Origin: JAAYJR01 sp964545315
GTDB taxonomy: Bacteria; Bacteroidota; Bacteroidia; Bacteroidales; Prolixibacteraceae
Assembly (NCBI GenBank): GCA_964545315.1
Contig: CAZJGI010000007.1
Span: 21,345-85,344, forward strand
DNA length: 64,000 nt
Direction of reading: 5' to 3'
Below the pieces are notes generated by a model. That model was not told the DNA's origin, did not search any database, and saw only the letters and a list, made by a program, of their open reading frames with translations. Position numbers and translations under genes: made by a program. Shown one piece after another: positions 45,995 through 54,308 of the stretch. Each line of letters starts with the position of its first letter. Position 1 is the stretch's first letter.

Positions 45995-46911
45995 ATAATA
46001 ATATGAAGGAATACAGTTTAACTAACCTGAAAGAGCTTGAAGCTGAGGCTATTCATGTAATAAGAGAAGTAGCAGCCGAATTTGAAAATCCGGTAATGCT
46101 TTACTCAATCGGCAAAGATTCATCTGTTATGGTGCGGCTTGCCGAAAAAGCATTTTACCCGGGGAAAGTACCATTTCCTCTTATGCATATAGACTCAAAA
46201 TGGAAATTCCGCGAAATGATAGAATTCCGTGATACTTATGCCAGGGAGAAGGGCTGGAACCTAATTGTACATTTTAATAAGCAAGGTTATGAAAGTGGGA
46301 TTGGACCTTTCAGCCATGGCAGCAAAGTTCATACTGACGTTATGAAAACCCAGGCTTTGCTTGAAGGGTTAAATAAATACAAATTTGATGCTGCATTTGG
46401 GGGAGCACGACGTGATGAAGAAAAATCAAGGGCAAAAGAACGTATCTTCTCATTTCGCGACAGGTTTCACCAATGGGACCCTAAGAATCAACGGCCTGAA
46501 CTCTGGAATATTTACAACGCGAGAGTACATAAAGGCGAGTCTATAAGGGTTTTCCCTTTAAGTAACTGGACTGAACTGGATATCTGGCAGTATATCAGAC
46601 TGGAAAATATTCCTATCGTACCACTTTATTTTGCAAAAGAAAGGCCCGTTGTTGATGTCGACGGTAATTTCATTCTTGTTGATGATAACCGCATGCCGGA
46701 AGAAATGGCCGCAAAGGCTCAAATGAAAAAAGTGCGTTTTCGTACCCTCGGCTGTTACCCTCTTACCGGAGCAGTTGAATCAGATGCCGACACAATTGAA
46801 AAAATAGTGGAGGAGATGATGACAGTAACTAAGTCTGAAAGAACAACACGGGTAATAGACTTTGATCAGGAGGGAAGTATGGAACAAAAGAAACGAGAAG
46901 GATACTTTTGA
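45991..46911 (+). CDS. cysD: Sulfate adenylyltransferase subunit 2
   Basis: The catalytic subunit of bacterial ATP sulfurylase, which makes APS from sulfate and ATP with CysN. The 306-residue protein has the PP-loop LYSIGKDSSVMVRLAEKAF (about 38-56), the GGARRDEEKSRAKER segment (about 143-157) and VFPLSNWTELDIWQYI, then the C-terminal RFRTLGCYPLTGAVES. All are intact. Its start overlaps DUF4914 by 4 bp; cysNC begins 38 bp downstream. Confidence 0.96.
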   Translation: MNNNMKEYSLTNLKELEAEAIHVIREVAAEFENPVMLYSIGKDSSVMVRLAEKAFYPGKVPFPLMHIDSKWKFREMIEFRDTYAREKGWNLIVHFNKQGYESGIGPFSHGSKVHTDVMKTQALLEGLNKYKFDAAFGGARRDEEKSRAKERIFSFRDRFHQWDPKNQRPELWNIYNARVHKGESIRVFPLSNWTELDIWQYIRLENIPIVPLYFAKERPVVDVDGNFILVDDNRMPEEMAAKAQMKKVRFRTLGCYPLTGAVESDADTIEKIVEEMMTVTKSERTTRVIDFDQEGSMEQKKREGYF

Positions 46912-46949
46912 TATGCCCGGGATATCTGTACAATTAATTAAGAATTAAG

Positions 46950-48869
46950 ATGACAACTCAAAACGTCGATATTAAAGAGTTCCTCGACCAGGACCAAAAA
47001 AAAGACTTACTCAGGCTTCTCACTGCTGGGTCGGTTGATGATGGAAAATCGACCCTGATTGGCAGACTGATGTATGACAGCAAGATGCTGTATGAAGATC
47101 AGCTTTCAGCGCTGGAACGCGACAGCAAAAGGCTGGGACATGCCGGTGAAAATATTGATTATGCTTTATTACTTGATGGTCTGAAAGCAGAACGCGAACA
47201 AGGAATAACAATAGATGTGGCATACCGGTATTTTTCCACTTCAAAAAGAAAGTTCATTATTGCCGATACCCCCGGCCATGAACAGTATACCAGGAACATG
47301 ATCACAGGCGGGTCAACTGCCAACCTGGCAATAATACTGATTGACGCAACAAAAGGTGTTATTACACAAACCAGGAGGCATACTTTCCTGGTCGCATTAC
47401 TTGGAATAAAACATATTTTACTTGCTGTTAATAAAATGGACCTTGTTGATTACAGCCAACAGGTTTTCGATGATATCTGCTCTGACTACAGGTCATTTGT
47501 AACAAGACTGGATATTCCTGATCTGAATTTTATTCCCCTCTCTGCACTAAAAGGAGATAACATAGTTGATATTTCAAAAAACACACCCTGGTATCATGGA
47601 GAGAGTATGCTGGAATTCCTGGAAAATGTTCATGTAAGCAGCGACCGTAATTATGAGGACTTTAGATTCCCTGTACAATATGTAATAAGACCCGACCTTA
47701 ATTTCCGCGGTTTTGCAGGTAATGTTGCCTCAGGTATTCTGAAAACAGGAGATGCTGTAATCACTCTCCCTTCACGAAAAATCTCCAAAGTAAAAAATAT
47801 AGTAACATACGACACCAGCCTTGACCTTGCTTTTCCTCCTCAGTCCATTACTGTTGAACTTGAAGACGAAATAGACATTTCAAGGGGCGAGATGCTTGTG
47901 CACCCGGATAATATTCCCCGTATTAACAGACACTTTGAAGCAATGCTGGTGTGGATGGATGAAGAACCAATGGACCCCTCAACCCATTTTTTCCTTAAAC
48001 ATACAACCAATACTGTCAGGGCACAAATAGATAAAATTAATTATAAAATAGATGTTAACACACTTCAGAAAAGTGAGGTAGACAGATTAAACCTCAATGA
48101 AATTGGACGGGTAGTGCTGACATCTGCAAAACCAATCTTTTTTGATCCATATAAAAAAAATAAAAACACAGGGTCTTTTGTCCTGATAAATCCCGTTACT
48201 AACAACACTGTAGCTGTGGGGATGATACTCGATAAACTGGAAAGTAAAAACCTTCCCTCAAGGATCACTGATCTGGACAGAGAGAAAATCAGAAAAGGAA
48301 AATCACTGATTTCATTGGAAAACCGACAGGAAAAATTAAATCAAAAAGGGGTTACTATCTGGTTCACAGGATTGCACGGATCAGGTAAAAATGAACTGGC
48401 TTTTAGTCTGGAAAAGAAATTGTTCGAAAAGAATGCGGTTGCCGTACTCCTCGATGGCAGTTCAGTCAGGTCAGGATTGAACAGGGAGCTCGATTATTCA
48501 CCGGCTGACCGTGCCGAGAACCTGAGAAGAGTTGGCCATATTGCCAAAATACTTAACGATCATGGTATTATAGCTATCTGCTCTTTCATCTCACGAAATA
48601 ATTCAGTTAGGGAACAAATTGCAGAAATAATCGGAAAGGAGAGATTTCACATGTTCTACATGGATGCATCCCTTGACTATTGCAGAAACAATAAACCGGA
48701 ATTATATGAAAAGGCTGAAAGAGGAGAAATAGATAATCTTCCCGGTGTTGACCTGGAATATGAAGTCCCTGACAATGCTTGCCTTATATTTAAACCTGAA
48801 GAAAATGAACTAAACCTTGACCGAATTGTTCATTATCTTGAAAAAAATAAAATTTTTCCCCTAAAATAA
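46950..48869 (+). CDS. cysNC: Fused CysN GTPase and APS kinase (CysNC)
   Basis: A 639-residue fusion. Residues about 15-440 are the CysN GTPase (GSVDDGKSTLIGRLMYD, DTPGHEQYTRNMITGG, NKMDLVDY) that drives ATP sulfurylase. Residues about 465-639 align with APS kinase, which makes PAPS: TGLHGSGKNE (473-482), LDGSSVRSGLN (501-511), ADRAENLRRVGHIAKIL and AERGEIDNLPGVDLEYEVP. The P-loop ends in K480-N481, where kinases have Ser or Thr after the Lys, and the usual DGDNVR reads DGSSVR. The kinase half may therefore be weak, altered or inactive. It lies between cysD and the epimerase with gaps of 38 and 8 bp. Confidence 0.93.
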   Translation: MTTQNVDIKEFLDQDQKKDLLRLLTAGSVDDGKSTLIGRLMYDSKMLYEDQLSALERDSKRLGHAGENIDYALLLDGLKAEREQGITIDVAYRYFSTSKRKFIIADTPGHEQYTRNMITGGSTANLAIILIDATKGVITQTRRHTFLVALLGIKHILLAVNKMDLVDYSQQVFDDICSDYRSFVTRLDIPDLNFIPLSALKGDNIVDISKNTPWYHGESMLEFLENVHVSSDRNYEDFRFPVQYVIRPDLNFRGFAGNVASGILKTGDAVITLPSRKISKVKNIVTYDTSLDLAFPPQSITVELEDEIDISRGEMLVHPDNIPRINRHFEAMLVWMDEEPMDPSTHFFLKHTTNTVRAQIDKINYKIDVNTLQKSEVDRLNLNEIGRVVLTSAKPIFFDPYKKNKNTGSFVLINPVTNNTVAVGMILDKLESKNLPSRITDLDREKIRKGKSLISLENRQEKLNQKGVTIWFTGLHGSGKNELAFSLEKKLFEKNAVAVLLDGSSVRSGLNRELDYSPADRAENLRRVGHIAKILNDHGIIAICSFISRNNSVREQIAEIIGKERFHMFYMDASLDYCRNNKPELYEKAERGEIDNLPGVDLEYEVPDNACLIFKPEENELNLDRIVHYLEKNKIFPLK

Positions 48870-48877
48870 TTAAACAA

Positions 48878-49927
48878 ATGAAGGTACTGGTAACAGGTTC
48901 TGCAGGATTTATCGGATTTCACGTAGTTAATAAGCTTTTGCAAACAGGCGCTGAAGTTGTTGGACTGGATAACATTAATGACTATTATCCTGCAGAACTA
49001 AAATTTTCAAGATTAGAAGAGGCTGGTATTTATATCAGAAAAAACGACTGGAACAACAAAGTTATAAGTGATAAAAATCCAAAATATTCTTTTATTAGAA
49101 TGAACCTGGAAGATCACATGTTGCTTAATAACCTTTTTGAAACAGAAAAATTTGATATTGTCTGTAATCTTGCTGCGCAGGCCGGGGTCCGGTACAGCAT
49201 TGAGAATCCGCGGGCATATATAAACAGTAATATTTCAGGCTTTTTTAACATACTTGAATCCTGCAGGCATTATGGGATAAAACATCTGGTATATGCAAGT
49301 TCATCAAGTGTCTACGGGAATAATAAAAAAATGCCATTAGCCACAAGTGACCGCGTCGACAATCCGGTAAGCCTCTATGCTGCTACAAAAAAAAGTAATG
49401 AACTGATGGCATACACATATAGTCATCTTTACCAGATACCATGTACAGGATTACGTTTTTTTACTGTTTACGGACCCTGGGGCAGGCCTGATATGGCATA
49501 TTTCCTTTTCACCCGCGCAATATTGGATGGAAGTCCGATAAAGGTTTTTAACAATGGAGACCTCTACCGTGATTTTACTTATATTGATGATATAACAGAG
49601 GGAGTTGTAAAAGTAATTAACTTTTCCCCTCTGCAAAAGAGAGTTACTGAGATCAAAAGCAAGAAGGTACCCTATAAAATATATAATATAGGTAATTCAT
49701 CACCGGTCAGATTAATTGATTTTATTGAAATACTGGAAAAGGAACTTGGCAAAAAAGCTATAAAGGAGTATCATCCGATGCAGCCCGGAGATGTTTATAA
49801 AACCTTTGCAGATGTAAGAGGCCTGAACAGGGATTTCGGTTATTCTCCTGATACTCCGTTGGAGACCGGGATCAGGAAATTTGTTGAATGGTACAAAAAC
49901 AATGATAAAAAATTGGCAGGCTTGTAA
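48878..49927 (+). CDS. NAD-dependent epimerase (UDP-glucuronate 4-epimerase-like)
   Basis: A 349-residue extended SDR. GSAGFIGFHVVNKLL (about 7-21) is the NAD-binding motif, NDYYPAELKFSRLE and NLAAQAGVRYSIENPRAY are typical of UDP-glucuronate 4-epimerases, and the active-site residues are in ASSSSVYG and YAATKK. YGPWGRPDMAYFLFTRAI also matches this group. It would convert UDP-glucuronate to UDP-galacturonate for polysaccharide synthesis. Being 8 bp after cysNC, it may link PAPS or APS supply to surface glycan making, which is inference. The last 13 bases lie inside the convergent rnpB gene. Confidence 0.9.
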   Translation: MKVLVTGSAGFIGFHVVNKLLQTGAEVVGLDNINDYYPAELKFSRLEEAGIYIRKNDWNNKVISDKNPKYSFIRMNLEDHMLLNNLFETEKFDIVCNLAAQAGVRYSIENPRAYINSNISGFFNILESCRHYGIKHLVYASSSSVYGNNKKMPLATSDRVDNPVSLYAATKKSNELMAYTYSHLYQIPCTGLRFFTVYGPWGRPDMAYFLFTRAILDGSPIKVFNNGDLYRDFTYIDDITEGVVKVINFSPLQKRVTEIKSKKVPYKIYNIGNSSPVRLIDFIEILEKELGKKAIKEYHPMQPGDVYKTFADVRGLNRDFGYSPDTPLETGIRKFVEWYKNNDKKLAGL

Positions 49928-50321
49928 GCCGGGTTCTGTAATCCCGATATTATCAGGAACCTTTATCATCTGTCTGGTCAAAACATCACTGCTTTGATCC
50001 TGCAGCCTACCCCTCCTGACTTCCGGTGTGCCCCCCGGAAACGAAACGGGCAATCTCGTTATACCACTACAGCGATATTAATCAGGATATATTTGGCTTT
50101 GCAACCCGTGAGGCGTACGGCTGTCTGTGTTACCACAAACACCGGTGGGCTTTTACCCCGCCTTTTCACCCGTACCCTGTAACAGCAAAAGCCGAAACAG
50201 GGTGGTTATTTTCTGTTACGCTTATATCCCCTTACGGAGATCTTCCTGTTAGGAAGCACGGCGCCCTGCGTTGCCCGGACTTTCCTCTCCTTATTTCTAA
50301 AGAGCGATAAAGAAGCCTGCC
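49915..50321 (-). ncRNA. rnpB: RNase P RNA
   Basis: The catalytic RNA of RNase P, which trims tRNA 5' ends. On the minus strand, 50289-50273 reads GAGAGGAAAGTCCGGGC, the universally conserved P4 sequence. The ends pair as P1: GGCAGGCTT (50321-50313) with AAGCCTGCC (49923-49915), and the 3' strand contains the conserved ACAGAACCCGGCTTA. The RNA is about 407 nt. P1 is followed by six T residues, so it can act as its own terminator. Its 3' end runs 13 bp into the antiparallel epimerase CDS. Confidence 0.95.
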
Positions 50322-50325
50322 ACTG

Positions 50326-50356
50326 CAAAGATAATAAATTATTATCCTTTCCTCAA
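50326..50356 (-). promoter_or_regulatory. Promoter of rnpB
   Basis: On the minus strand TATCTTTG (50333-50326) matches the -7 consensus and lies 5 nt before the P1 stem; a TTG (50356-50354) is 20 bp upstream. It overlaps the 3' end of the DUF2027 gene, and the predicted start falls at or next to the RNA 5' end. Confidence 0.7.
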
Positions 50357-51379
50357 TATGACCATCGTAGCCCCAAAGCCATATTCCTTAAAAGAGGCAT
50401 CATGAAATGAATATTTGGAAAATTTCCCCTTTAACAATTTAGCTATCTCAAGTTTTAATACTCCCTGCCCCACTCCATGAATAAATACTATTCTCTTTGC
50501 ACCTGATTTTATGGCAGATTTCATTTCCCTCTCTACCTTTTCCTTTTGAATATCAAGTATCTCTTTATTACTGAGGCCGGAACTGTTATCTATAAGTTCA
50601 TTAACATGAAGGTCAATTTCAATGATGTCAGGAACCTTAACAACAGGGGGCATAACTACATCCTCCTTCTTCTCCTTATTCCTGACTATCTTCCTGAATT
50701 CATCATCACTGATCTTATCCAACTCATTATCAAGTATATTATTACTCACCTTAAAAACCATCGCATTTCTGTTAAAAAACGATACTGCCTGGTAACTTTT
50801 CTCCTTATAAAATTTTATAGGTGAAACCTTAATCATTTTACTGATTGGAGTCAGGAACTGTACCTCCTGATCCATAAAAAATATAACCTGAAAAAAATAA
50901 TCCGGTAATTCCCCCAGATCATTTATACCTATCGGTTCAAGTAATTTTTTTGAGTTAGGCAGAACTTTTCCATAATAACGGGTATGAAATAATCCATCCT
51001 TCTGATGGGCATATCTTAACAGGATATTGTAATTACTGTCGTTCACAAAAAATAATTCAATATCGGCAGCCAGGGGATTTTTTGAATCTGACGGAACAAA
51101 ACAAAAATAAAAATCAGGGGCATCTTTACCTTTTAATATAGTCCTGGAAACTTTTTTCTTAATTACCGGTTTTGATACTTCAATGTCATTATTCCTGTCA
51201 CCCTTTGCTACAGGACGGTTCAGTGAAGGATCATCAACATTAATTAGCATAGAAACAGGATATGGTATATCAAATCCGTCCTGATTCTCAACAATGGCAG
51301 TATTATTACCTGTAAATCCTGTAACTACTCCTCCTCCAATATCATTAAGAAACTTTACCTTATCGCCAATTTTTATCAT
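50342..51379 (-). CDS. DUF2027 protein with C-terminal Smr domain
   Basis: A 345-residue protein. The N-terminus (MIKIGDKVKFLNDIGGGVVT) is a small barrel typical of DUF2027. A middle beta-rich domain follows (about 85-220). The C-terminal Smr domain (about 265-345) has IDLHVNELID and IVFIHGVGQGVLKLEI, the DLH and HGxG motifs of MutS2-type Smr nucleases, and ends GFGATMVILRK. A nucleic-acid role is likely, but no partner is encoded beside it. A TATTTTTG box (51403-51396) lies 16 bp before its start. The next gene on this strand is rnpB, with its own promoter in this 3' end. Confidence 0.88.
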   Translation of the reverse strand: MIKIGDKVKFLNDIGGGVVTGFTGNNTAIVENQDGFDIPYPVSMLINVDDPSLNRPVAKGDRNNDIEVSKPVIKKKVSRTILKGKDAPDFYFCFVPSDSKNPLAADIELFFVNDSNYNILLRYAHQKDGLFHTRYYGKVLPNSKKLLEPIGINDLGELPDYFFQVIFFMDQEVQFLTPISKMIKVSPIKFYKEKSYQAVSFFNRNAMVFKVSNNILDNELDKISDDEFRKIVRNKEKKEDVVMPPVVKVPDIIEIDLHVNELIDNSSGLSNKEILDIQKEKVEREMKSAIKSGAKRIVFIHGVGQGVLKLEIAKLLKGKFSKYSFHDASFKEYGFGATMVILRKG

Positions 51380-51431
51380 TTCAATTATTTTTTTGCAAAA
51401 ATAACATATTCCGCGGATTCATTTTTTAAAT

Positions 51432-51439
51432 TAATTTTG
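51432..51439 (+). promoter_or_regulatory. -7 box of the queA-pepD unit
   Basis: TAATTTTG lies 22 bp before the queA start and predicts a leader of about 16 nt, which supports the TTG start at 51462. No TTTG is seen at the -33 distance. Confidence 0.5.
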
Positions 51440-51461
51440 CACTCTTATAAATAAACGGACA

Positions 51462-52685
51462 TTGTCAGACTATAAAAATATTGAAATACAAAATTTTAAT
51501 TATGATCTTCCTGAAGAGAGTATAGCCAAATTCCCGGTTGTAAACCGCGGCCAGTCAAAACTTCTCATCTGGCGACAAGGGATCATAGAGGAAGATAATT
51601 TCAACAACATAACCGGATATCTTCCCGAAAACTCACTTATGGTTTTTAACAACACAAAAGTAATCCATGCAAGAATACTTTTTAAAAAACCATCAGGAGC
51701 AACAATTGAATTATTTTGTCTCGATCCGGTGGAGCCGGAAGAGCATCAGCAAGCCTTTACAGCTCAGGGAAGAACCGTATGGAAATGTATGGTGGGAAAT
51801 TCAAAAAAATGGAAATCCGGAGTATTGGAGAAAAAGCTCCGGTTAAAAGGCACTGCCATAACTTTATGTGCCGGCAAAGTTTCATATTACGATAATACAC
51901 AAATAATTGAATTTACATGGAACGGAGAGTTTACATTCTCAGAAATAATCAGTAAGGCAGGAATACTTCCTATTCCCCCATATCTGAAACGTGAAACTGA
52001 ACCTTCAGACGAAGATAATTACCAAACTGTATATGCAAAACTAGACGGATCAGTAGCCGCTCCTACGGCTGGCTTACATTTTACACAGAACATCTTAGAT
52101 GAACTGCCCCGAAAAAATATTAATCTCTGTGAAATAACCTTACATGTCGGGGCAGGAACATTTCAACCGGTAAAGTCTGCAAAGATCGACGGACATAAAA
52201 TGCACACTGAAAAAGTGTTGATAGGAAAAAAAGTAATTGAAGAGCTCCTTTATAATTATAATAAGATCATTGCAGTAGGAACAACATCAGTACGTTCAAT
52301 CGAAAGCCTGTACTGGTTGGGATTGCATCCTGAAACAAAACTGCACAGGTCAAAAAACCTGCATGTATCGCAATGGGAACCTTATGAAACAAACCTTGCT
52401 GCGGATGTAAAAAAATCTCTTGAAAATATTCTGTTATATCTGGATAAAACCGGACAGGATATATTGCATTTTTCAACTGATATTATTATAGTTCCGGGAT
52501 ATGAATTCAAACTGACAAAAGGAATAATAACTAATTTTCATCTTCCAAAAAGTACATTACTACTGCTGATAAGTGCCTTTACAGGAGACCATTGGAAACA
52601 AATTTATAACTTCGCCCTGTCTCGGGGATTTCGTTTTCTGAGCTATGGGGACAGTAATCTTTATTTAAAAGAATTTAATAAATGA
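51462..52685 (+). CDS. queA: S-adenosylmethionine:tRNA ribosyltransferase-isomerase
   Basis: Transfers the ribosyl part of SAM to 7-deazaguanine in tRNA, making epoxyqueuosine. The 407-residue protein starts at a TTG; no ATG exists at the N-terminus and the sequence from TTG (FNYDLPEESIAKFP) is the usual QueA beginning. NSLMVFNNTKVIHARI, PPYLKRETEPSDEDNYQTVY, GSVAAPTAGLHFT and the C-terminal TNFHLPKSTLLLLISAF are all QueA motifs. The protein is somewhat longer than E. coli QueA (about 356 aa) because of inserts. The stop overlaps the pepD start by 4 bp (ATGA). Confidence 0.95.
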   Translation: MSDYKNIEIQNFNYDLPEESIAKFPVVNRGQSKLLIWRQGIIEEDNFNNITGYLPENSLMVFNNTKVIHARILFKKPSGATIELFCLDPVEPEEHQQAFTAQGRTVWKCMVGNSKKWKSGVLEKKLRLKGTAITLCAGKVSYYDNTQIIEFTWNGEFTFSEIISKAGILPIPPYLKRETEPSDEDNYQTVYAKLDGSVAAPTAGLHFTQNILDELPRKNINLCEITLHVGAGTFQPVKSAKIDGHKMHTEKVLIGKKVIEELLYNYNKIIAVGTTSVRSIESLYWLGLHPETKLHRSKNLHVSQWEPYETNLAADVKKSLENILLYLDKTGQDILHFSTDIIIVPGYEFKLTKGIITNFHLPKSTLLLLISAFTGDHWKQIYNFALSRGFRFLSYGDSNLYLKEFNK

Positions 52686-54136
52686 GAAAACTTAAACATC
52701 TTTGGCCACAACCTCTTTTCAATTATTTTGAAGATATATGCCAGGTACCCCGTCCATCGGAGAAAGAGGAAAAAATAAGAAATTTCCTACTCGAGTTTGC
52801 ACAAAAAAATAATCTTCCGGCAAAAACAGACACTGCAGGAAATGTTCTGATCAGCAAACCGGCTGCCTCCGGGAAGGAGGGTTATCCGGCTGTAGTCCTC
52901 CAGGCTCATATGGATATGGTTTGTGAAAAAAACAGCGACAAAATATTCGATTTCAATAATGATCCAATTGAACCAGTAATATCAGACGATTGGATCAGGG
53001 CTGACGGTACTACATTGGGGGCTGACTGTGGTATAGGACTGGCGGCACAGATGGCCGTACTAACATCAAAAGAAATTAATCACGGCCCGGTAGAATGCCT
53101 TATGACAGTAGCAGAAGAGACAGGGCTTACAGGTGCTTTTAACCTTCAACCCGGCTTTTTAAAAGGCTCACTCCTCATAAATCTCGATTCTGAAGACGAA
53201 GGGGAGATATTCATTGGTTGTGCAGGCGGAATAGGAACAGTTGCCATTTTTAACTATGAAAAACATGACATCCCTGAAAATTTTATTTCTCTTAAAATTT
53301 CTGTCTCAGGATTACTGGGAGGACATTCAGGAGATGACATCAATAAACACAGGGGAAATGCAAATAAAATACTTAACAGACTTTTAATGCATATATCCCA
53401 AAAATACAAAATTCATCTGGCGCAGTTTGACGGCGGAAACCTTAGTAATGCAATTCCAAGGGAGGCATTTTGTATAATAGCGATACCCTCAGAACAAAAA
53501 GACAATATCCTAAAAATACTGCAATCTTTATCAAACACTATTAAGAATGAATTTCTGATTAATGAACCTGGACTTAAGATACAGATTGATAGTATTATGA
53601 ATCCTGAAAAGATTATTGATAAAGTAACGCAGGCCAACATGCTCAATTCACTAAATGCCTGTCCACATGGTGTCCTGGAGATGAGTACACGGATGGAAGG
53701 TATGGTGGAAACATCTACTAACCTGGCCTCCGTTAAATTTACCGGGGAAAACACCATAATTATCACCACCAGTCAGAGAAGTGAAGTTGAATCCCGAAAA
53801 TATTACGCAGCTGATATTGTAAAATCAGTATTTGAACTTGCAGGAGCAAAAGTTACCAATACAGAAAGTTATCCCGGATGGACTCCAAATCCTGAATCCA
53901 AACTTCTCAAAATTGCAGCAGCTTCATATAAAAAACTTTTTAAAACGGAGCCTGTTATTCGTTCAATACATGCAGGCCTTGAATGTGGCCTGTTCCTTGA
54001 AAAATATCCTGATCTCGATATGATCTCTATTGGGCCTACCATAAAAGGAGCTCACTCACCCGATGAAAGGCTTAATATAGAAACAGTGGAAAAATTCTGG
54101 AAACATCTCAAAGATATCCTCGAAGATATTAGCTAA
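52682..54136 (+). CDS. pepD: Aminoacyl-histidine dipeptidase (PepD-type, M20)
   Basis: A 484-residue zinc dipeptidase that splits Xaa-His and other dipeptides. Metal motifs in order: QAHMDMVCEKN (His and Asp, about 78-88), ADGTTLGADCGIG (Asp, about 109-121), AEETGLTGAF (Glu pair, about 144-153), LINLDSEDEGEIFIG, and the C-terminal GPTIKGAHSPDERLNIETVE with the last His. The dimerisation lid lies in the middle (ISVSGLLGGHSGDDINKHRG). Translation is coupled to queA. A good match in length and order to the family. Confidence 0.95.
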   Translation: MRKLKHLWPQPLFNYFEDICQVPRPSEKEEKIRNFLLEFAQKNNLPAKTDTAGNVLISKPAASGKEGYPAVVLQAHMDMVCEKNSDKIFDFNNDPIEPVISDDWIRADGTTLGADCGIGLAAQMAVLTSKEINHGPVECLMTVAEETGLTGAFNLQPGFLKGSLLINLDSEDEGEIFIGCAGGIGTVAIFNYEKHDIPENFISLKISVSGLLGGHSGDDINKHRGNANKILNRLLMHISQKYKIHLAQFDGGNLSNAIPREAFCIIAIPSEQKDNILKILQSLSNTIKNEFLINEPGLKIQIDSIMNPEKIIDKVTQANMLNSLNACPHGVLEMSTRMEGMVETSTNLASVKFTGENTIIITTSQRSEVESRKYYAADIVKSVFELAGAKVTNTESYPGWTPNPESKLLKIAAASYKKLFKTEPVIRSIHAGLECGLFLEKYPDLDMISIGPTIKGAHSPDERLNIETVEKFWKHLKDILEDIS

Positions 54137-54159
54137 AACAAGAAGGATATCATTTTATA

Positions 54160-54190
54160 TTTGATCAGTATCCAAAAATAAATAACTTTG
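54160..54190 (+). promoter_or_regulatory. Promoter of the tandem-hydrolase gene
   Basis: TTTG (54160-54163), 19 bp, then TAACTTTG (54183-54190): an exact Bacteroidota-type promoter. The predicted start near 54197 leaves a leader of about 110 nt. Confidence 0.72.
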
Positions 54191-54308
54191 TTCATTGTTG
54201 AAATTGTTATTTATAAAATGGACATTGACCAGGCCTGAAAAGACAAACAGAAATAATATAGCAACAGATTAATCATAAACCTGAAAAATGAGTTAAAAAA
54301 AATTTGCA

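Noticed and set aside
42201..48869. Complete assimilatory sulfate-reduction pathway
   Set aside because: Only uptake and activation genes are present; no PAPS/APS reductase or sulfite reductase is seen, so reduction cannot be claimed from this window.
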